Below are positions 52,757 through 62,132 of a stretch of DNA of 64,000 bases, one piece after another. The DNA lies in assembly GCF_029892965.1 (NCBI RefSeq), contig NZ_JARXWN010000015.1, forward strand, positions 1 through 64,000. Direction: 5' to 3'. The DNA comes from Dysgonomonas sp. PF1-14 (GTDB lineage: Bacteria; Bacteroidota; Bacteroidia; Bacteroidales; Dysgonomonadaceae). The stretch's first letter is position 1, and each line of letters begins with the position of its first letter. The notes beneath the pieces were generated by a model. That model saw only the letters and a list, made by a program, of their open reading frames with translations. It did no database searches and was not told where the DNA came from. Both the position numbers and the translations under genes were made by a program.

Positions 52757-53467
52757 ATGGCAAAGAAAAGTATTCTGCTTCTGGTCTCTATCCTTTTTAC
52801 ACTTGTTGTAAGCGGTCAGGATAATAAGTTCAAGTCCGAATGGAATGTAGGAGTAGGATTCGGTCCTACATTTTCGTCTGTCGATTTTGAAGTGTCCAAA
52901 TCGCCCGAAAGGCTGCGGACGAAATCCACGCAGCAGTTTTTCGGAGGACTTGCACTCAGATACCTTTCAGAAAAAAATCTCGGGCTGATAGTTGAGCTCA
53001 ACTATAGTCAGCAAGGATGGGAGCAGGATTTCAGGGTGAAAGACAACCCTGAATATGCAGGTTTTACGCATAAGCATAAGTTGAATTATCTGGAATTACC
53101 GGTACTTACACACATTTATTTCGGACGAAAAGTCCGCTTCGTTTTCAATCTGGGACCCAAAATCGGCTTCCTGTTGAGCGACAGCGAAGAAATGAGCCAG
53201 GAATTACTTGATAGACTTTCCAGTGGCGATTTACCTGCAAGGCTTGTTACCGATCAGTATTACCGCATGGCAGAACGAAAGATAGATTACGGACTGATGG
53301 CCGGTATGGGGCTTGAGTTCAGAACGGGTATAGGCAGTTTTATGCTCGAGGGGCGCTATACCTTCGGATTGGGTGATATATATAGAAACGGTAAGGCCGA
53401 CTATTTTTCACGCTCGGCAAACAGGGTTATTTCTGCAAAATTGACATACTACGTTAAGCTATTCTGA
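52757..53467 (+). CDS. PorT-like outer-membrane beta-barrel protein
   Basis: A 236-residue barrel protein with a signal peptide (LVSILFTLVVSGQ). Alternating strands begin SEWNVGVGFGPTFSSVDFE; others read FGGLALRYLSEKNLGLIVELN and YLELPVLTHIYF, and the chain ends TYYVKLF. This is the PorT/outer membrane protein beta-barrel (OMP_b-brl_2) pattern. It starts on the base after the LysM stop codon. True PorT belongs to type IX secretion; membership here is uncertain. Confidence 0.85.
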   Translation: MAKKSILLLVSILFTLVVSGQDNKFKSEWNVGVGFGPTFSSVDFEVSKSPERLRTKSTQQFFGGLALRYLSEKNLGLIVELNYSQQGWEQDFRVKDNPEYAGFTHKHKLNYLELPVLTHIYFGRKVRFVFNLGPKIGFLLSDSEEMSQELLDRLSSGDLPARLVTDQYYRMAERKIDYGLMAGMGLEFRTGIGSFMLEGRYTFGLGDIYRNGKADYFSRSANRVISAKLTYYVKLF

Positions 53468-53468
53468 T

Positions 53469-54152
53469 ATGCCACGCATATATAAACTTTCGCGCACAGG
53501 ACTTAAATTTTTATACAAAGTACGCTATCACAGAGGACATGGTATCCATTCTCCCTTTGTCTACAATCTGGTAACGAAGGTAATAGAAGAGAAGACGCCC
53601 TATCATGCCTACGAAGATATAAAGTTTGCACTGGAAGGTACACACAGGCATTATAGACTCAACAAAATCAATCGTTTTCTATTCAGGATGGTAAACTATT
53701 TCGGTGCAAAGAATATACTCGAAATAGGTTCAGGGTACGGTGTCAATACGCTTTGTCTGACAGCATCATCGGCCAACATAAGTTGTATATCTGTAGAAAC
53801 GAACAGTTCTAAATATACGAAAGCTCAAGAATTGTACAAGCGGTGGGACAGAGACATAAACCTTCATACCGGGAAAGACCTGCCTGTACCGGAACAGAAG
53901 CAGGATTGCATATTTATCGACATGAATAATTATAATTTTTCTCATGTCGATTTAAACCAATACCTCTTAAACTTGTCTTATGAGAAAACCTTCATAATAG
54001 TGAAGGGTATAAGAACAAATAAACGCCATCAAGCGTTATGGAGAAGTATCATGGATATAGAGGGGCGCACAGCAGCTCTCGACCTGTTCAATATAGGTGT
54101 CTTATTTTTTGATACTAAGTTGTATAGGTGGAGTTACAAGATCAGTTTCTAA
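53469..54152 (+). CDS. Class I SAM-dependent methyltransferase
   Basis: A 227-residue Rossmann-fold protein with motif I ILEIGSGYGVNTL near residue 78, ISVETNSSKYTKAQ (acidic ribose ligand) and IFIDMNNYNF. The N-terminus has a short basic helix. Substrate unknown. It starts 1 bp after the barrel gene's stop codon and precedes the adenosyltransferase by 13 bp. Confidence 0.88.
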   Translation: MPRIYKLSRTGLKFLYKVRYHRGHGIHSPFVYNLVTKVIEEKTPYHAYEDIKFALEGTHRHYRLNKINRFLFRMVNYFGAKNILEIGSGYGVNTLCLTASSANISCISVETNSSKYTKAQELYKRWDRDINLHTGKDLPVPEQKQDCIFIDMNNYNFSHVDLNQYLLNLSYEKTFIIVKGIRTNKRHQALWRSIMDIEGRTAALDLFNIGVLFFDTKLYRWSYKISF

Positions 54153-54165
54153 AAAGTATAAATGA

Positions 54166-54726
54166 ATGAAGAAAAGTTTGATATATACAAAGACGGGCGA
54201 TAAAGGAACTACTTCGTTGGTAGGTGGTACCCGTGTAGCCAAAGCTCACGTAAGGCTGGAAGCATATGGTACGACAGACGAGCTGAATTCTTTTGTCGGC
54301 TTTTTGAAAGAACAGGTCAGTGATGAACACGATCTGGAAACTTTGTCTTACATTCAGCATAAGCTATTTACCGTCGGCTCCTATCTGGCTACCGAAACAG
54401 AGGCCATCCCTCCCAAAGCCGCCAGCATTATTACCGATAAGGATATAGCATTACTTGAAAATGAAATGGACAAGATGGATAGTGAACTACCTCCTTTGCG
54501 CCAATTTGTACTGCCCGGAGGAAGTGAATCGGCATCAAGGGCACATCTCTGCCGTACGGTTTGCCGCAGAGCTGAGCGTTGCATATACAGGGTGAAGGAA
54601 GAATTTCCTGTCGACGATCATGTGCTAACGTTCGTAAATCGGCTCTCAGACTACTTTTTCTTACTGGCTAGGAAAGAGAGTAATAAGAACGGGAAAGAAA
54701 TATTTTGGAATCAGACTTTGATATAA
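54166..54726 (+). CDS. Cob(I)alamin adenosyltransferase, PduO type
   Basis: A 186-residue enzyme transferring adenosyl from ATP to cob(I)alamin to make coenzyme B12. Signature: IYTKTGDKGTTSLVGGTRVAK, YGTTDELNSFVGFL, and the CRRAERCIYRV block near residue 138-148. Complete. No B12 synthesis or dependent enzyme is adjacent. Confidence 0.94.
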   Translation: MKKSLIYTKTGDKGTTSLVGGTRVAKAHVRLEAYGTTDELNSFVGFLKEQVSDEHDLETLSYIQHKLFTVGSYLATETEAIPPKAASIITDKDIALLENEMDKMDSELPPLRQFVLPGGSESASRAHLCRTVCRRAERCIYRVKEEFPVDDHVLTFVNRLSDYFFLLARKESNKNGKEIFWNQTLI

Positions 54727-54746
54727 GAAATAATGTTATATTTTTG
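54717..54746 (+). promoter_or_regulatory. Promoter of the DUF2795 gene
   Basis: TTTG (54717-54720), 18 bp, TATTTTTG (54739-54746); the -33 box lies within the end of the adenosyltransferase gene. Start near 54753. Confidence 0.7.
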
Positions 54747-54792
54747 CGGAAAATATAACCAGACTTAAGCAAATAAATTAAACTTATATACT

Positions 54793-55014
54793 ATGTATTG
54801 GACTTTAGAACTTGCATCGAAATTAGAAGATGCACCATGGCCTGCAACAAAGGAAGAGTTAATAGACTATGCTCAACGTTCGGGAGCTCCTTTAGAAGTA
54901 ATCGAGAATTTACAGGAGATAGAGGATGAAGAGGAAATCTTTGATACCATCGAAGATATATGGCCCGATTATCCGAGTAAAGAGGACTTCTTCTTTAACG
55001 AAGACGAGTATTGA
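54793..55014 (+). CDS. DUF2795 protein
   Basis: A 73-residue acidic protein (last half dense in Asp and Glu) with APWPATKEELIDYAQRSGAP, the DUF2795 mark. Small, soluble, of unknown function. Own promoter and own terminator, so it is a single-gene unit. Confidence 0.88.
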   Translation: MYWTLELASKLEDAPWPATKEELIDYAQRSGAPLEVIENLQEIEDEEEIFDTIEDIWPDYPSKEDFFFNEDEY

Positions 55015-55056
55015 CACTCAATTGTTGTAAAGGCTAACAATCAGAAAATATCTAGA

Positions 55057-55093
55057 AAGATCGGGACAATGGAAAGTTGTTCCGGTCTTTTTT
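55057..55093 (+). terminator. Intrinsic terminator after the DUF2795 gene
   Basis: AAGATCGGGACAA pairs with TTGTTCCGGTCTT (two G-U pairs), then six T residues. 42 bp after the stop codon. Confidence 0.85.
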
Positions 55094-55213
55094 GTCTATT
55101 CAAAGACTACTTTTTCTGTCAACTGAATATAGATAAAGATACAACAGCCTCTAAAATTCAGACCTTAACCCCGAATAATATTTACATGGCTTTCCTTCTT
55201 CCGATATTTTATA

Positions 55214-55221
55214 TACTTTTG
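55214..55221 (+). promoter_or_regulatory. -7 promoter box of gltX
   Basis: TACTTTTG, 27 bp before the ATG; the -33 box is weak. Confidence 0.55.
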
Positions 55222-55248
55222 CAGTTTCTCTTAATTCGTTAGAAAACT

Positions 55249-56766
55249 ATGTCACGAAAAGTAAGGGTGCGTTTTGCACCCAGTCCCACAGGGCCATTAC
55301 ATATAGGAGGTGTGCGTACAGCATTGTACAACTATCTGTTTGCCAGAAAACATAAAGGAGACTTCATCCTTCGTATCGAAGATACCGATTCGCAACGCTT
55401 CGTGCCAGGAGCAGAAGAATACATAATAGAAGCGCTTACATGGCTCGGACTTCAGTTCGATGAGGGCACGCATGTAGGAGGCAGCTACGGGCCCTATCGC
55501 CAGTCGGATCGTAAAGAGATATACAAAAAATATGTAGATCAGCTGCTCGATGCCGGAAAGGCATACATAGCATTCGATACCCCTCAGGAACTCGAAGCCA
55601 AACGCGCCGCCGTATCCAACTTTCAGTATGATGCTTCTACCCGCGACAGTATGCGCAATTCACTTACGCTGAGCAGCGAAGAAGTAACCTCGTTGATAGA
55701 CGCAGGACAGCAGTATGTTGTCCGTTTCAAGATAGATGCCGATAAGGAAGTTATAGTAAACGATATTATTCGTGGCGAAGTAAAATACAACTCTTCCGTA
55801 CTCGACGATAAAGTCCTGTACAAATCGGTAGACAGCCTTCCTACATACCACCTTGCCAACATTGTGGACGATCACCTGATGGAGATCACCCATGTTATAC
55901 GTGGCGAAGAATGGCTGCCATCAGCGCCTTTGCATGTATTACTTTACCGAGCATTCGGATGGGAAGATACTATGCCGCAATTTGCACACCTTCCGCTACT
56001 GCTAAAACCAGAAGGAAATGGTAAACTAAGCAAGCGTGACGGAGACCGTCTCGGATTTCCTGTTTTCCCATTGGAATGGAAAGACCCTATTACAGGAGAC
56101 ATTTCTTCCGGCTATCGCGAAAGTGGTTATCTGCCCGAAGCTGTCATTAACTTCCTTGCTCTGTTAGGCTGGAATCCGGGCAACGATCAGGAAATAATGT
56201 CGATGGACGAACTTATCGAACTGTTTTCATTGGAGAAATGCAGCAAGAGCGGTGCTAAATTCGACTACGAAAAAGGAAAGTGGTTCAACCACCAATATAT
56301 TCAACTACGACCAAATGCCGAGATCGCTAACATCTTCTATCCTATACTTGAAGAAAAGGGTGTCGATATGCCTCTCAGCTATGTAGAGACTGTTGTAGGA
56401 TTGGTAAAAGAGCGTGTAAGCTTTGTAAAAGAGCTTTGGGATCAGTCTTCATTCTTTTTCATCGCTCCTGTTTCTTATGACGAAAAAGTGGTGAAAAAAC
56501 GCTGGAAAGAAGAGTCGCCTGCACAAATAGCCGAGTTGATAGATGTAATCAAAGGTATTGGCGATTTCTCCTCTCACAATCAGGAAGAAGTAGTAAAAGG
56601 ATGGATAGAGAATAAAGGCTATCATCTCGGAAACATTATGAATGCTTTTCGTCTGGCCATAGTAGGAGAGTCCAAAGGGCCGCATATGTTCGATATTACT
56701 GCTGCAATAGGTAAAGATGAAACCATCGCACGTCTCGAAAGAGCAATAAAAGAGATTAAACTATAG
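55249..56766 (+). CDS. gltX: Glutamate--tRNA ligase
   Basis: A 505-residue class I synthetase charging tRNA-Glu. HIGH motif in [20 protein letters not shown] (residues 10-29), the KMSKS equivalent KLSKRDGD (near 260), and a helical anticodon domain to the end. Complete. The Kdo transferase gene starts 2 bp later, suggesting co-transcription. Confidence 0.97.
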   Translation: MSRKVRVRFAPSPTGPLHIGGVRTALYNYLFARKHKGDFILRIEDTDSQRFVPGAEEYIIEALTWLGLQFDEGTHVGGSYGPYRQSDRKEIYKKYVDQLLDAGKAYIAFDTPQELEAKRAAVSNFQYDASTRDSMRNSLTLSSEEVTSLIDAGQQYVVRFKIDADKEVIVNDIIRGEVKYNSSVLDDKVLYKSVDSLPTYHLANIVDDHLMEITHVIRGEEWLPSAPLHVLLYRAFGWEDTMPQFAHLPLLLKPEGNGKLSKRDGDRLGFPVFPLEWKDPITGDISSGYRESGYLPEAVINFLALLGWNPGNDQEIMSMDELIELFSLEKCSKSGAKFDYEKGKWFNHQYIQLRPNAEIANIFYPILEEKGVDMPLSYVETVVGLVKERVSFVKELWDQSSFFFIAPVSYDEKVVKKRWKEESPAQIAELIDVIKGIGDFSSHNQEEVVKGWIENKGYHLGNIMNAFRLAIVGESKGPHMFDITAAIGKDETIARLERAIKEIKL

Positions 56767-56768
56767 TA

Positions 56769-58010
56769 ATGATATTTTTCTATAATCTGGCTATATTCTT
56801 GTACGGCTTTATCGTACGCATAATTTCTCCTTTCCACAAGAAAGCCAGAAAGATGATTGTCGGGCATAAGCAAACCTATAAGATACTCAGAGAGAAGGTT
56901 GACCCGCACGCCAGATATATCTGGTTCCATGCCGCTTCTCTCGGTGAATTCGAACAAGGGCGTCCTATAATAGAAGAAATAAAGAAGAAACATCCCGAAT
57001 ACAAAATATTGCTTACATTCTTTTCCCCGTCGGGATACGAGGTGCGTAAAGACTATGCTGAAGCGGATATTGTATGTTACCTGCCATTCGATAAGAAACG
57101 CAATGTAAAGAAGTTCCTCAAATTGGTACAGCCACAGATGGCAATCTTCATCAAATACGAATTCTGGTACAACTTTGTAAATCAGCTTCACAAGCGGGAT
57201 ATTCCTATCTATATGGTATCGGCTATATTCCGTCCGTCACAGGTCTTTTTCAAATGGTATGGCGGAGTTATGCGCAACCTGTTGAAATACTATAAGTGTA
57301 TCTGTGTACAGGATGAAAACTCGGAGTCACTGCTAAAAGCAATAAACATAACAAATGTCAAAGTCTGTGGCGATACCCGCTTCGACAGGGTACTGGACAT
57401 ACAGAAGCAGGCTAAGCAATTACCTATAGTAGAATCGCTGGTAAAGAAAGCAGAAGCCGAAGGCGAAAAGATATTTATAGCCGGAAGTTCATGGCCTAAG
57501 GATGAAGACGTTATTATCCCGTATTTCAATATTACTACCGATCTGAAACTGATAATAGCACCACACGAGATAGGCGAAGCACATCTTAAATACATAGAAA
57601 GTAATCTTCAACGCCCTTATATACGTTACTCGCAGGCTATACCCGAAATGATGGCAGATTATGACTGCCTTATCATCGATTGCATCGGGTTGCTATCTTC
57701 CATCTACAAGTACGGACAGATAGCCTATATTGGCGGCGGATTTGGTGTGGGCATACACAATGTACTCGAAGCTGCCGTATATGATATTCCTGTCGTATTC
57801 GGGCCTAACTTTAAAAAATTCCGCGAAGCTCAGCAACTTTTCGAACAGGGTGGTGGCTATTCCGTATCCGACTACCAGTCTTTCAGAGGCCTGATGGACG
57901 AGTTCCTGCAATATGACAATACACGCATCGCTGCCGGAAAACATGCAGGAGATTATGTCAGGGCAAACAGTGGGGTAGTAGATCGGGTAATGGCTGTTTT
58001 GGAGCTTTAA
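56769..58010 (+). CDS. waaA: 3-deoxy-D-manno-octulosonic acid transferase
   Basis: A 413-residue inner-membrane-attached glycosyltransferase (GT30) adding Kdo to lipid A precursor. N-terminal helix, then HAASLGEFEQGRPII, IFIKYEFWYN and the acceptor half; C-terminal half has FIAGSSWPKDEDVI, IAPHEI and IGGGFGVGIHNVLEAA. Complete. A 10-bp hairpin TCGTAAAAAG/CTTTTTACGA (58027-58070) follows in the 301-bp gap, with nothing else recognisable until the next promoter box. Confidence 0.94.
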   Translation: MIFFYNLAIFLYGFIVRIISPFHKKARKMIVGHKQTYKILREKVDPHARYIWFHAASLGEFEQGRPIIEEIKKKHPEYKILLTFFSPSGYEVRKDYAEADIVCYLPFDKKRNVKKFLKLVQPQMAIFIKYEFWYNFVNQLHKRDIPIYMVSAIFRPSQVFFKWYGGVMRNLLKYYKCICVQDENSESLLKAINITNVKVCGDTRFDRVLDIQKQAKQLPIVESLVKKAEAEGEKIFIAGSSWPKDEDVIIPYFNITTDLKLIIAPHEIGEAHLKYIESNLQRPYIRYSQAIPEMMADYDCLIIDCIGLLSSIYKYGQIAYIGGGFGVGIHNVLEAAVYDIPVVFGPNFKKFREAQQLFEQGGGYSVSDYQSFRGLMDEFLQYDNTRIAAGKHAGDYVRANSGVVDRVMAVLEL

Positions 58011-58286
58011 ATTTCCCCTTTCCCCCTCGTAAAAAGTCATATCCCATCGCTTTGACCTATCTTTTTACGAATCTAATCTCGCTGACGCAAACATATTGTT
58101 CGTGCTTTCTCAAAATACGATCTTTCTTCTTGCTGCGCAAACAAGGGTAAGGATACCGTCCACAATAATGACAGGAGTAGATTATAGAATCAATTGAAGT
58201 AAAGCTATTCGTTCTCAATTCGTCGAAAAAGATTCATAAAATCTTAAATCATGTGTAATCCTATTGTACTATTGTGTCAAAAATTG

Positions 58287-58294
58287 TATTTTTG
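58287..58294 (+). promoter_or_regulatory. -7 promoter box of the TPR gene
   Basis: TATTTTTG, 17 bp before the ATG at 58312; it shows that the longer frame from 58264 is not used. Confidence 0.6.
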
Positions 58295-58311
58295 ACACTC
58301 AAACAAATTTC

Positions 58312-59949
58312 ATGAAATCTTTCCTGCGGGTTATAACATTTCTTTTAGTACCCCTGCTGTTTGCCTGTCAACCTGTGCCAAAGATTGACGACAAGCTGGC
58401 AGAGAGCCGTAATTTAGTAAAAGAGAATCCCGACTCGGTATTGCACCTGCTTCAAAATCTGGAACCTCACTATCCCGAGATGACGGATAAGCAAAAGGCT
58501 GCATATGGTTTGTTGCTCTTTCAGGTGAAATACGCCTTAGGGATAGATGCAATGCCTGTGGAAAAGATAGATCATTCGATCAACTACTACAAAAAAAACA
58601 ACGATAAAAAATCTCTCGCTAACAGTTACTTGTACAAAGCACGTATGTACACTACCAAGCGAAAATATCCCGAAGCAATACAGGAACTACTGGAAACCCT
58701 GAAATATATTGACCCCGACAAGGACATCAATATGTTTGGTTCGGTTTATTTCAATCTGGGACTAATATCGGGCTATCAGGGCGAACTGGAACAAGCTATC
58801 GAGTATTATAAACAAGCTAAGCAGTATTACGAAAAAAGCGGAAATACAGAGAATATTACCAAAATATATGTGGCAGAAGGATGGGTATATCAGGCAATGG
58901 AACACTTCGAAGATGCTATACTCGCTGCCCGGAAGGCACTGAATAGTAACCCAGCACCTATTACACAGGGAGATCTGCTGAGTAATATCGGAAATTCGTA
59001 TATTTACATGCAAGAACCCGACTCGGCATTGTATTATCTGCACCAAAGTCTGGAATATCCATATCTGTCGACCAACCTGTCGCTCAGATTGTATAATATA
59101 GGCAATGTGTACACATCCATCGGGTCGTATGACTCGGCAAAAGTATATATAGAAAAAGCCTTGTCACACCCGATCAATATTTACATAGAAGAAGAATGTT
59201 ATCAGGCACTCTCCAAAATTGCGATAGTAAAAAACGATAAGGAGAACCTATCCGTATATATGGCCAAACAACAGGCCTGTATGGATTCGATAAGGAAGAT
59301 AGAAAAACAACCAAGTATAAAACTCTTTGACAAAATATACCGGTCAGAAGCCGAAGCATCCAAGATAAAGCAGCAGCAGATATATTTTATTGGCGGCATT
59401 ATCGGGCTGATACTGGCGAGCACTCTTATCCTTCTTTGGATGTACAGGGGTAACAGAAAGAAACAAATAAAAGCCGACACTTACAAAAGTGAACTGGATA
59501 AACAGAATGTACTACTGGAACAAAAGCACGAACAACTGGAACAAAAACAGGAGTTACTATTGCTCGAATTTGCCGATGAATTGGAGCGTACCCGCACTAA
59601 ATATGCTGAGATGCGCAAAAATGCTACATTCGAACAACGTATGCAGCTAGAAAAGGACGTTTACGACAATGTACTCCACATAAATGATGAAAAGGCATTC
59701 ACCGAAAAGGCTAGCCGCCTGCTGAACGACCTGCCTAAGAAGCTGAAAGAGAATTATCCCGATATCACCGACAAGGAGATCATGTGGTGCTGCCTGTTTA
59801 TGTTGCAACTGTCTACTACAGATATTTCTCTTATCATGGATTATAAGCAGAGCAGCCAGTACAAATTTAAGCAACGCCTGTGTAAAAAATTAGGATTCAC
59901 TAACGCGAAAGATCTAGAACAGATGCTCCGCGAAAAAGTGCTGGGCTAA
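58312..59949 (+). CDS. TPR lipoprotein with membrane helix and C-terminal HTH-like regulator domain
   Basis: 545 residues from ATG 58312. Lipobox LFAC (Cys19); TPR units between about 80 and 330 (YFNLGLISGYQGELEQAIEYYK); one membrane helix near 365-385 (GGIIGLILASTLILLWMY); a coiled coil of Gln/Glu repeats (LEQKHEQLEQKQELLL); and a C-terminal domain (TDKEIMWCCLFMLQLSTTDISLIM ... KFKQRLCKKLG region) like the HTH of Bacteroides TPR regulators. Probably senses something outside and acts on transcription inside. Target unknown. Confidence 0.82.
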   Translation: MKSFLRVITFLLVPLLFACQPVPKIDDKLAESRNLVKENPDSVLHLLQNLEPHYPEMTDKQKAAYGLLLFQVKYALGIDAMPVEKIDHSINYYKKNNDKKSLANSYLYKARMYTTKRKYPEAIQELLETLKYIDPDKDINMFGSVYFNLGLISGYQGELEQAIEYYKQAKQYYEKSGNTENITKIYVAEGWVYQAMEHFEDAILAARKALNSNPAPITQGDLLSNIGNSYIYMQEPDSALYYLHQSLEYPYLSTNLSLRLYNIGNVYTSIGSYDSAKVYIEKALSHPINIYIEEECYQALSKIAIVKNDKENLSVYMAKQQACMDSIRKIEKQPSIKLFDKIYRSEAEASKIKQQQIYFIGGIIGLILASTLILLWMYRGNRKKQIKADTYKSELDKQNVLLEQKHEQLEQKQELLLLEFADELERTRTKYAEMRKNATFEQRMQLEKDVYDNVLHINDEKAFTEKASRLLNDLPKKLKENYPDITDKEIMWCCLFMLQLSTTDISLIMDYKQSSQYKFKQRLCKKLGFTNAKDLEQMLREKVLG

Positions 59950-60107
59950 AAATTACCCTTCGTTTATCCGAACAACATATTACTCCCCGAGCCCCAATAA
60001 GAGGGATTTTTCGGCATGTCTCAATATTTCCATCTTATATCTCACAAAATACACTAAAAATAAGCGCCTTGCAATCGGGTAGTGTCTTAATCTAAAGACA
60101 CCTGAAA

Positions 60108-60262
60108 TTTGTCTCTCCTGCCTCAATAGAATAACTTTGCCCCTGCTAAAAAACTGTGATAGTTCCCATAAATATAAATAATACACTTTCTACTTTAATA
60201 CAAGCACCGGCGGATACCGGATACACAAAACTATGCTCATATAACGGTATCCGCTTTTTTTT
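60108..60262 (+). ncRNA. Candidate small RNA (promoter and terminator without ORF)
   Basis: TTTG-N20-TAACTTTG at 60108-60139 is a textbook promoter. About 65 bp after the expected start (near 60146), a perfect 10-bp stem GCGGATACCG (60210-60219) / CGGTATCCGC (60245-60254) is followed by eight T residues. Predicted RNA about 117 bases. The only ATG in it opens three codons. It lies 160 bp after the TPR gene and 450 bp before the DUF6249 gene. Both ends are seen; that an RNA is made is inferred. Confidence 0.6.
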
Positions 60263-60382
60263 GATACCTATATATATAAGTAACAGTTTAAATTTGACCG
60301 AAAATATTTCATATAACTGTTTCTGATCATTCTTTGGCTCTTATTTTCATTCTTTCTTCTCTATTTTCTACTTTCCACTCTT

Positions 60383-60400
60383 GGTTTAGCCCGCTAAACC
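60383..60400. promoter_or_regulatory. Inverted repeat in the DUF6249 leader region
   Basis: GGTTTAGC-CC-GCTAAACC, 8-bp perfect arms with 2-bp centre, 113 bp upstream of a -7 box TATATTTG (60513-60520). Possible operator. The rest of the gap 60263-60704 is AT-rich with no gene seen. Confidence 0.4.
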
Positions 60401-60512
60401 TGCGAATAAAAAGAAAAAAATATATTTGAAATAACACAAAATAAGATTGCCAATCAAATTTAAACAGTTACTTAAACATCCGCCATCTTCTTCAAGATAC
60501 ACCAAAAACAAT

Positions 60513-60520
60513 TATATTTG
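60513..60520 (+). promoter_or_regulatory. -7 promoter box of the DUF6249-sigma operon
   Basis: TATATTTG; gives a leader of about 180 bases before the ATG at 60705. No clear -33 box. Confidence 0.45.
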
Positions 60521-60704
60521 CTTCGTAATGCCTATATTCGTGTTAGATAGCGCAATATAAAAGGAAATCATAGGCTGCATAAACACTTACTAACCAATGA
60601 AATAAAAAATATTTCAAAAAAATCGGAAGAATCTGTAACCGAACAGACACTTCTATAGTCATATATTCGTAAACAGATTATTAACACTAAAAAATAAACA
60701 GATT

Positions 60705-61079
60705 ATGGAAGATATTTTAATTCCGATAATAGCGATCATATGTATATTCGCGCTTCCGGTTGTTGCAGGAGCATACGTATTGATAAAACTCATCGGGTCG
60801 AACAACAAAGAACGGATGGAACTGGCAAAACACGGGATAATACCTCCGGTAAGGCAAAAACCATCGCCCAACAAATACCGCTCGCTACGCAATGGCGTAC
60901 TCTGCATCGGCATTGCCATCGGACTCATACTGGGTATTGTGATAATAACAGGACAATTCTTCGATTTCTATATCGAATTCCTGATCATCACCTCGTCCAC
61001 TGTCCTTTGCCTAGGACTGGCATATGTGCTTTTTTACTTCATGGTGAAGAATAAAGACCTCGATAACAATATCGAATAA
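60705..61079 (+). CDS. DUF6249 membrane protein
   Basis: A 124-residue protein with three hydrophobic helices (about 4-28, 65-85 and 90-115) and a basic loop (ERMELAKHGIIPPVRQKPSPNK split over 36-58), the DUF6249 pattern. It precedes the sigma-factor gene; their codons overlap as TAATG (61077-61081), so translation is coupled. Possibly a membrane sensor or anti-sigma helper; unproven. Confidence 0.82.
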   Translation: MEDILIPIIAIICIFALPVVAGAYVLIKLIGSNNKERMELAKHGIIPPVRQKPSPNKYRSLRNGVLCIGIAIGLILGIVIITGQFFDFYIEFLIITSSTVLCLGLAYVLFYFMVKNKDLDNNIE

Positions 61080-61624
61080 TGGACGAAAAGCAACAGATAC
61101 ACAAGGTGCTGAAGGGAGACATGTCTGCCTTCGGCTACTTTGTCGATACATATCAGGATATGGCTATCACCATAGCTTATCGTATCTGTGGCAACAAGCA
61201 GGATGCAGAAGATATTGTGCAGAATGCTTTTGTAAAAGCTTTTCATAACTTGCATACATTCAGAGCCGACAGTAAGTTTTCCACATGGTTTTACCGTATT
61301 GTATATAATACAGCCATAACGGAAACCCGTACTTCGACATTCAACACCGAATTTGTAGACTATAAGGTGGCTGAGACAAATTCATATTCAGATATGGATA
61401 CGATGAGCCAGATAGAGGAGAACGAGCGCAACAGGCTCATCAATGAGGCGATGGAGCAAATGCCTAAGGACGAAAGTGTAATGCTTACTCTGTATTATCT
61501 GGAAGATAATCCGGTAAAAGAAATAGCACTGATAACGAATCTTACCGAGTCGAATGTAAAAGTAAAGCTTCACAGAGCGCGGAAGCGATTTGCTGATATT
61601 ATCGGCAATCAACTAAGAGTTTAA
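61079..61624 (+). CDS. ECF RNA polymerase sigma factor
   Basis: A 181-residue ECF sigma: region 2 at about 10-80 (CGNKQDAEDIVQNAFVKAFHNL) and region 4 at about 120-180 (MPKDESVMLTLYYLEDNPVKEI, TNLTESNVKVKLHRARKRF). It has no FecR or TonB receptor beside it, so it differs from the sigma at 16.7 kb. It belongs to the group flanked by DUF6249 and a small membrane protein. Confidence 0.92.
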   Translation: MDEKQQIHKVLKGDMSAFGYFVDTYQDMAITIAYRICGNKQDAEDIVQNAFVKAFHNLHTFRADSKFSTWFYRIVYNTAITETRTSTFNTEFVDYKVAETNSYSDMDTMSQIEENERNRLINEAMEQMPKDESVMLTLYYLEDNPVKEIALITNLTESNVKVKLHRARKRFADIIGNQLRV

Positions 61625-61646
61625 AAATATTTATATATATTTGAAT

Positions 61647-62012
61647 ATGAATAAGAACGAAACAAATATGCAGGATGATAAATTGAAAGAACTTCTTTCG
61701 GGCACCAAGATGAAAGCCGGAGAGAATCTCAAATATAGAATCATGCAGCAAATACAGACCGAACAGGCTTTGCAACAGAAGGCTCGGAAAGTAACACGTC
61801 CGGCTGTGGGAAATATGCTTTCCATCTTCGGAATTATGTATGCTCTGATCGCACTGGTTGGAGTGGGTACATATTTCGTTGTCGGTGAAAGTATGTTGAA
61901 GTCGGTAGCCTTCTTCCTGCCGATTATCCTCATTGCATCTGTTTGCGCGATGTTCTGGATGATCTCATCATACGATGATAACAGGCGAAACCGCCAAAAG
62001 GTAAAAGAATAG
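61647..62012 (+). CDS. Small membrane protein of the sigma operon (possible anti-sigma)
   Basis: 121 residues from ATG 61647 (TTG at 61641 rejected). N-terminal soluble part with KLKELLSGTKMKAGENLKYRIM and QQIQTEQAL helices, then two membrane helices (about 55-75 and 82-105). The size and order (sigma, then a membrane protein with a soluble N-terminus) fit an anti-sigma factor, but no known domain is seen. Confidence 0.7.
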   Translation: MNKNETNMQDDKLKELLSGTKMKAGENLKYRIMQQIQTEQALQQKARKVTRPAVGNMLSIFGIMYALIALVGVGTYFVVGESMLKSVAFFLPIILIASVCAMFWMISSYDDNRRNRQKVKE

Positions 62013-62069
62013 GTGTTTTTATATTAACCATATTTTTCTCAAAATATTTGGTAAAATAATATTATAGTT

Positions 62070-62104
62070 AAACAGGCAGGGAGTATTTCCCTGCCTGTTT
62101 TATT
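62070..62104 (+). terminator. Intrinsic terminator of the DUF6249-sigma operon
   Basis: AAACAGGCAGGG/CCCTGCCTGTTT, 12-bp perfect stem, 7-base loop, T-rich tail. It lies 57 bp after the last stop codon and also faces the convergent gene at 62133. Confidence 0.92.
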
Positions 62105-62132
62105 TGTAGCATCCCGATTGAAGACTTGAATC

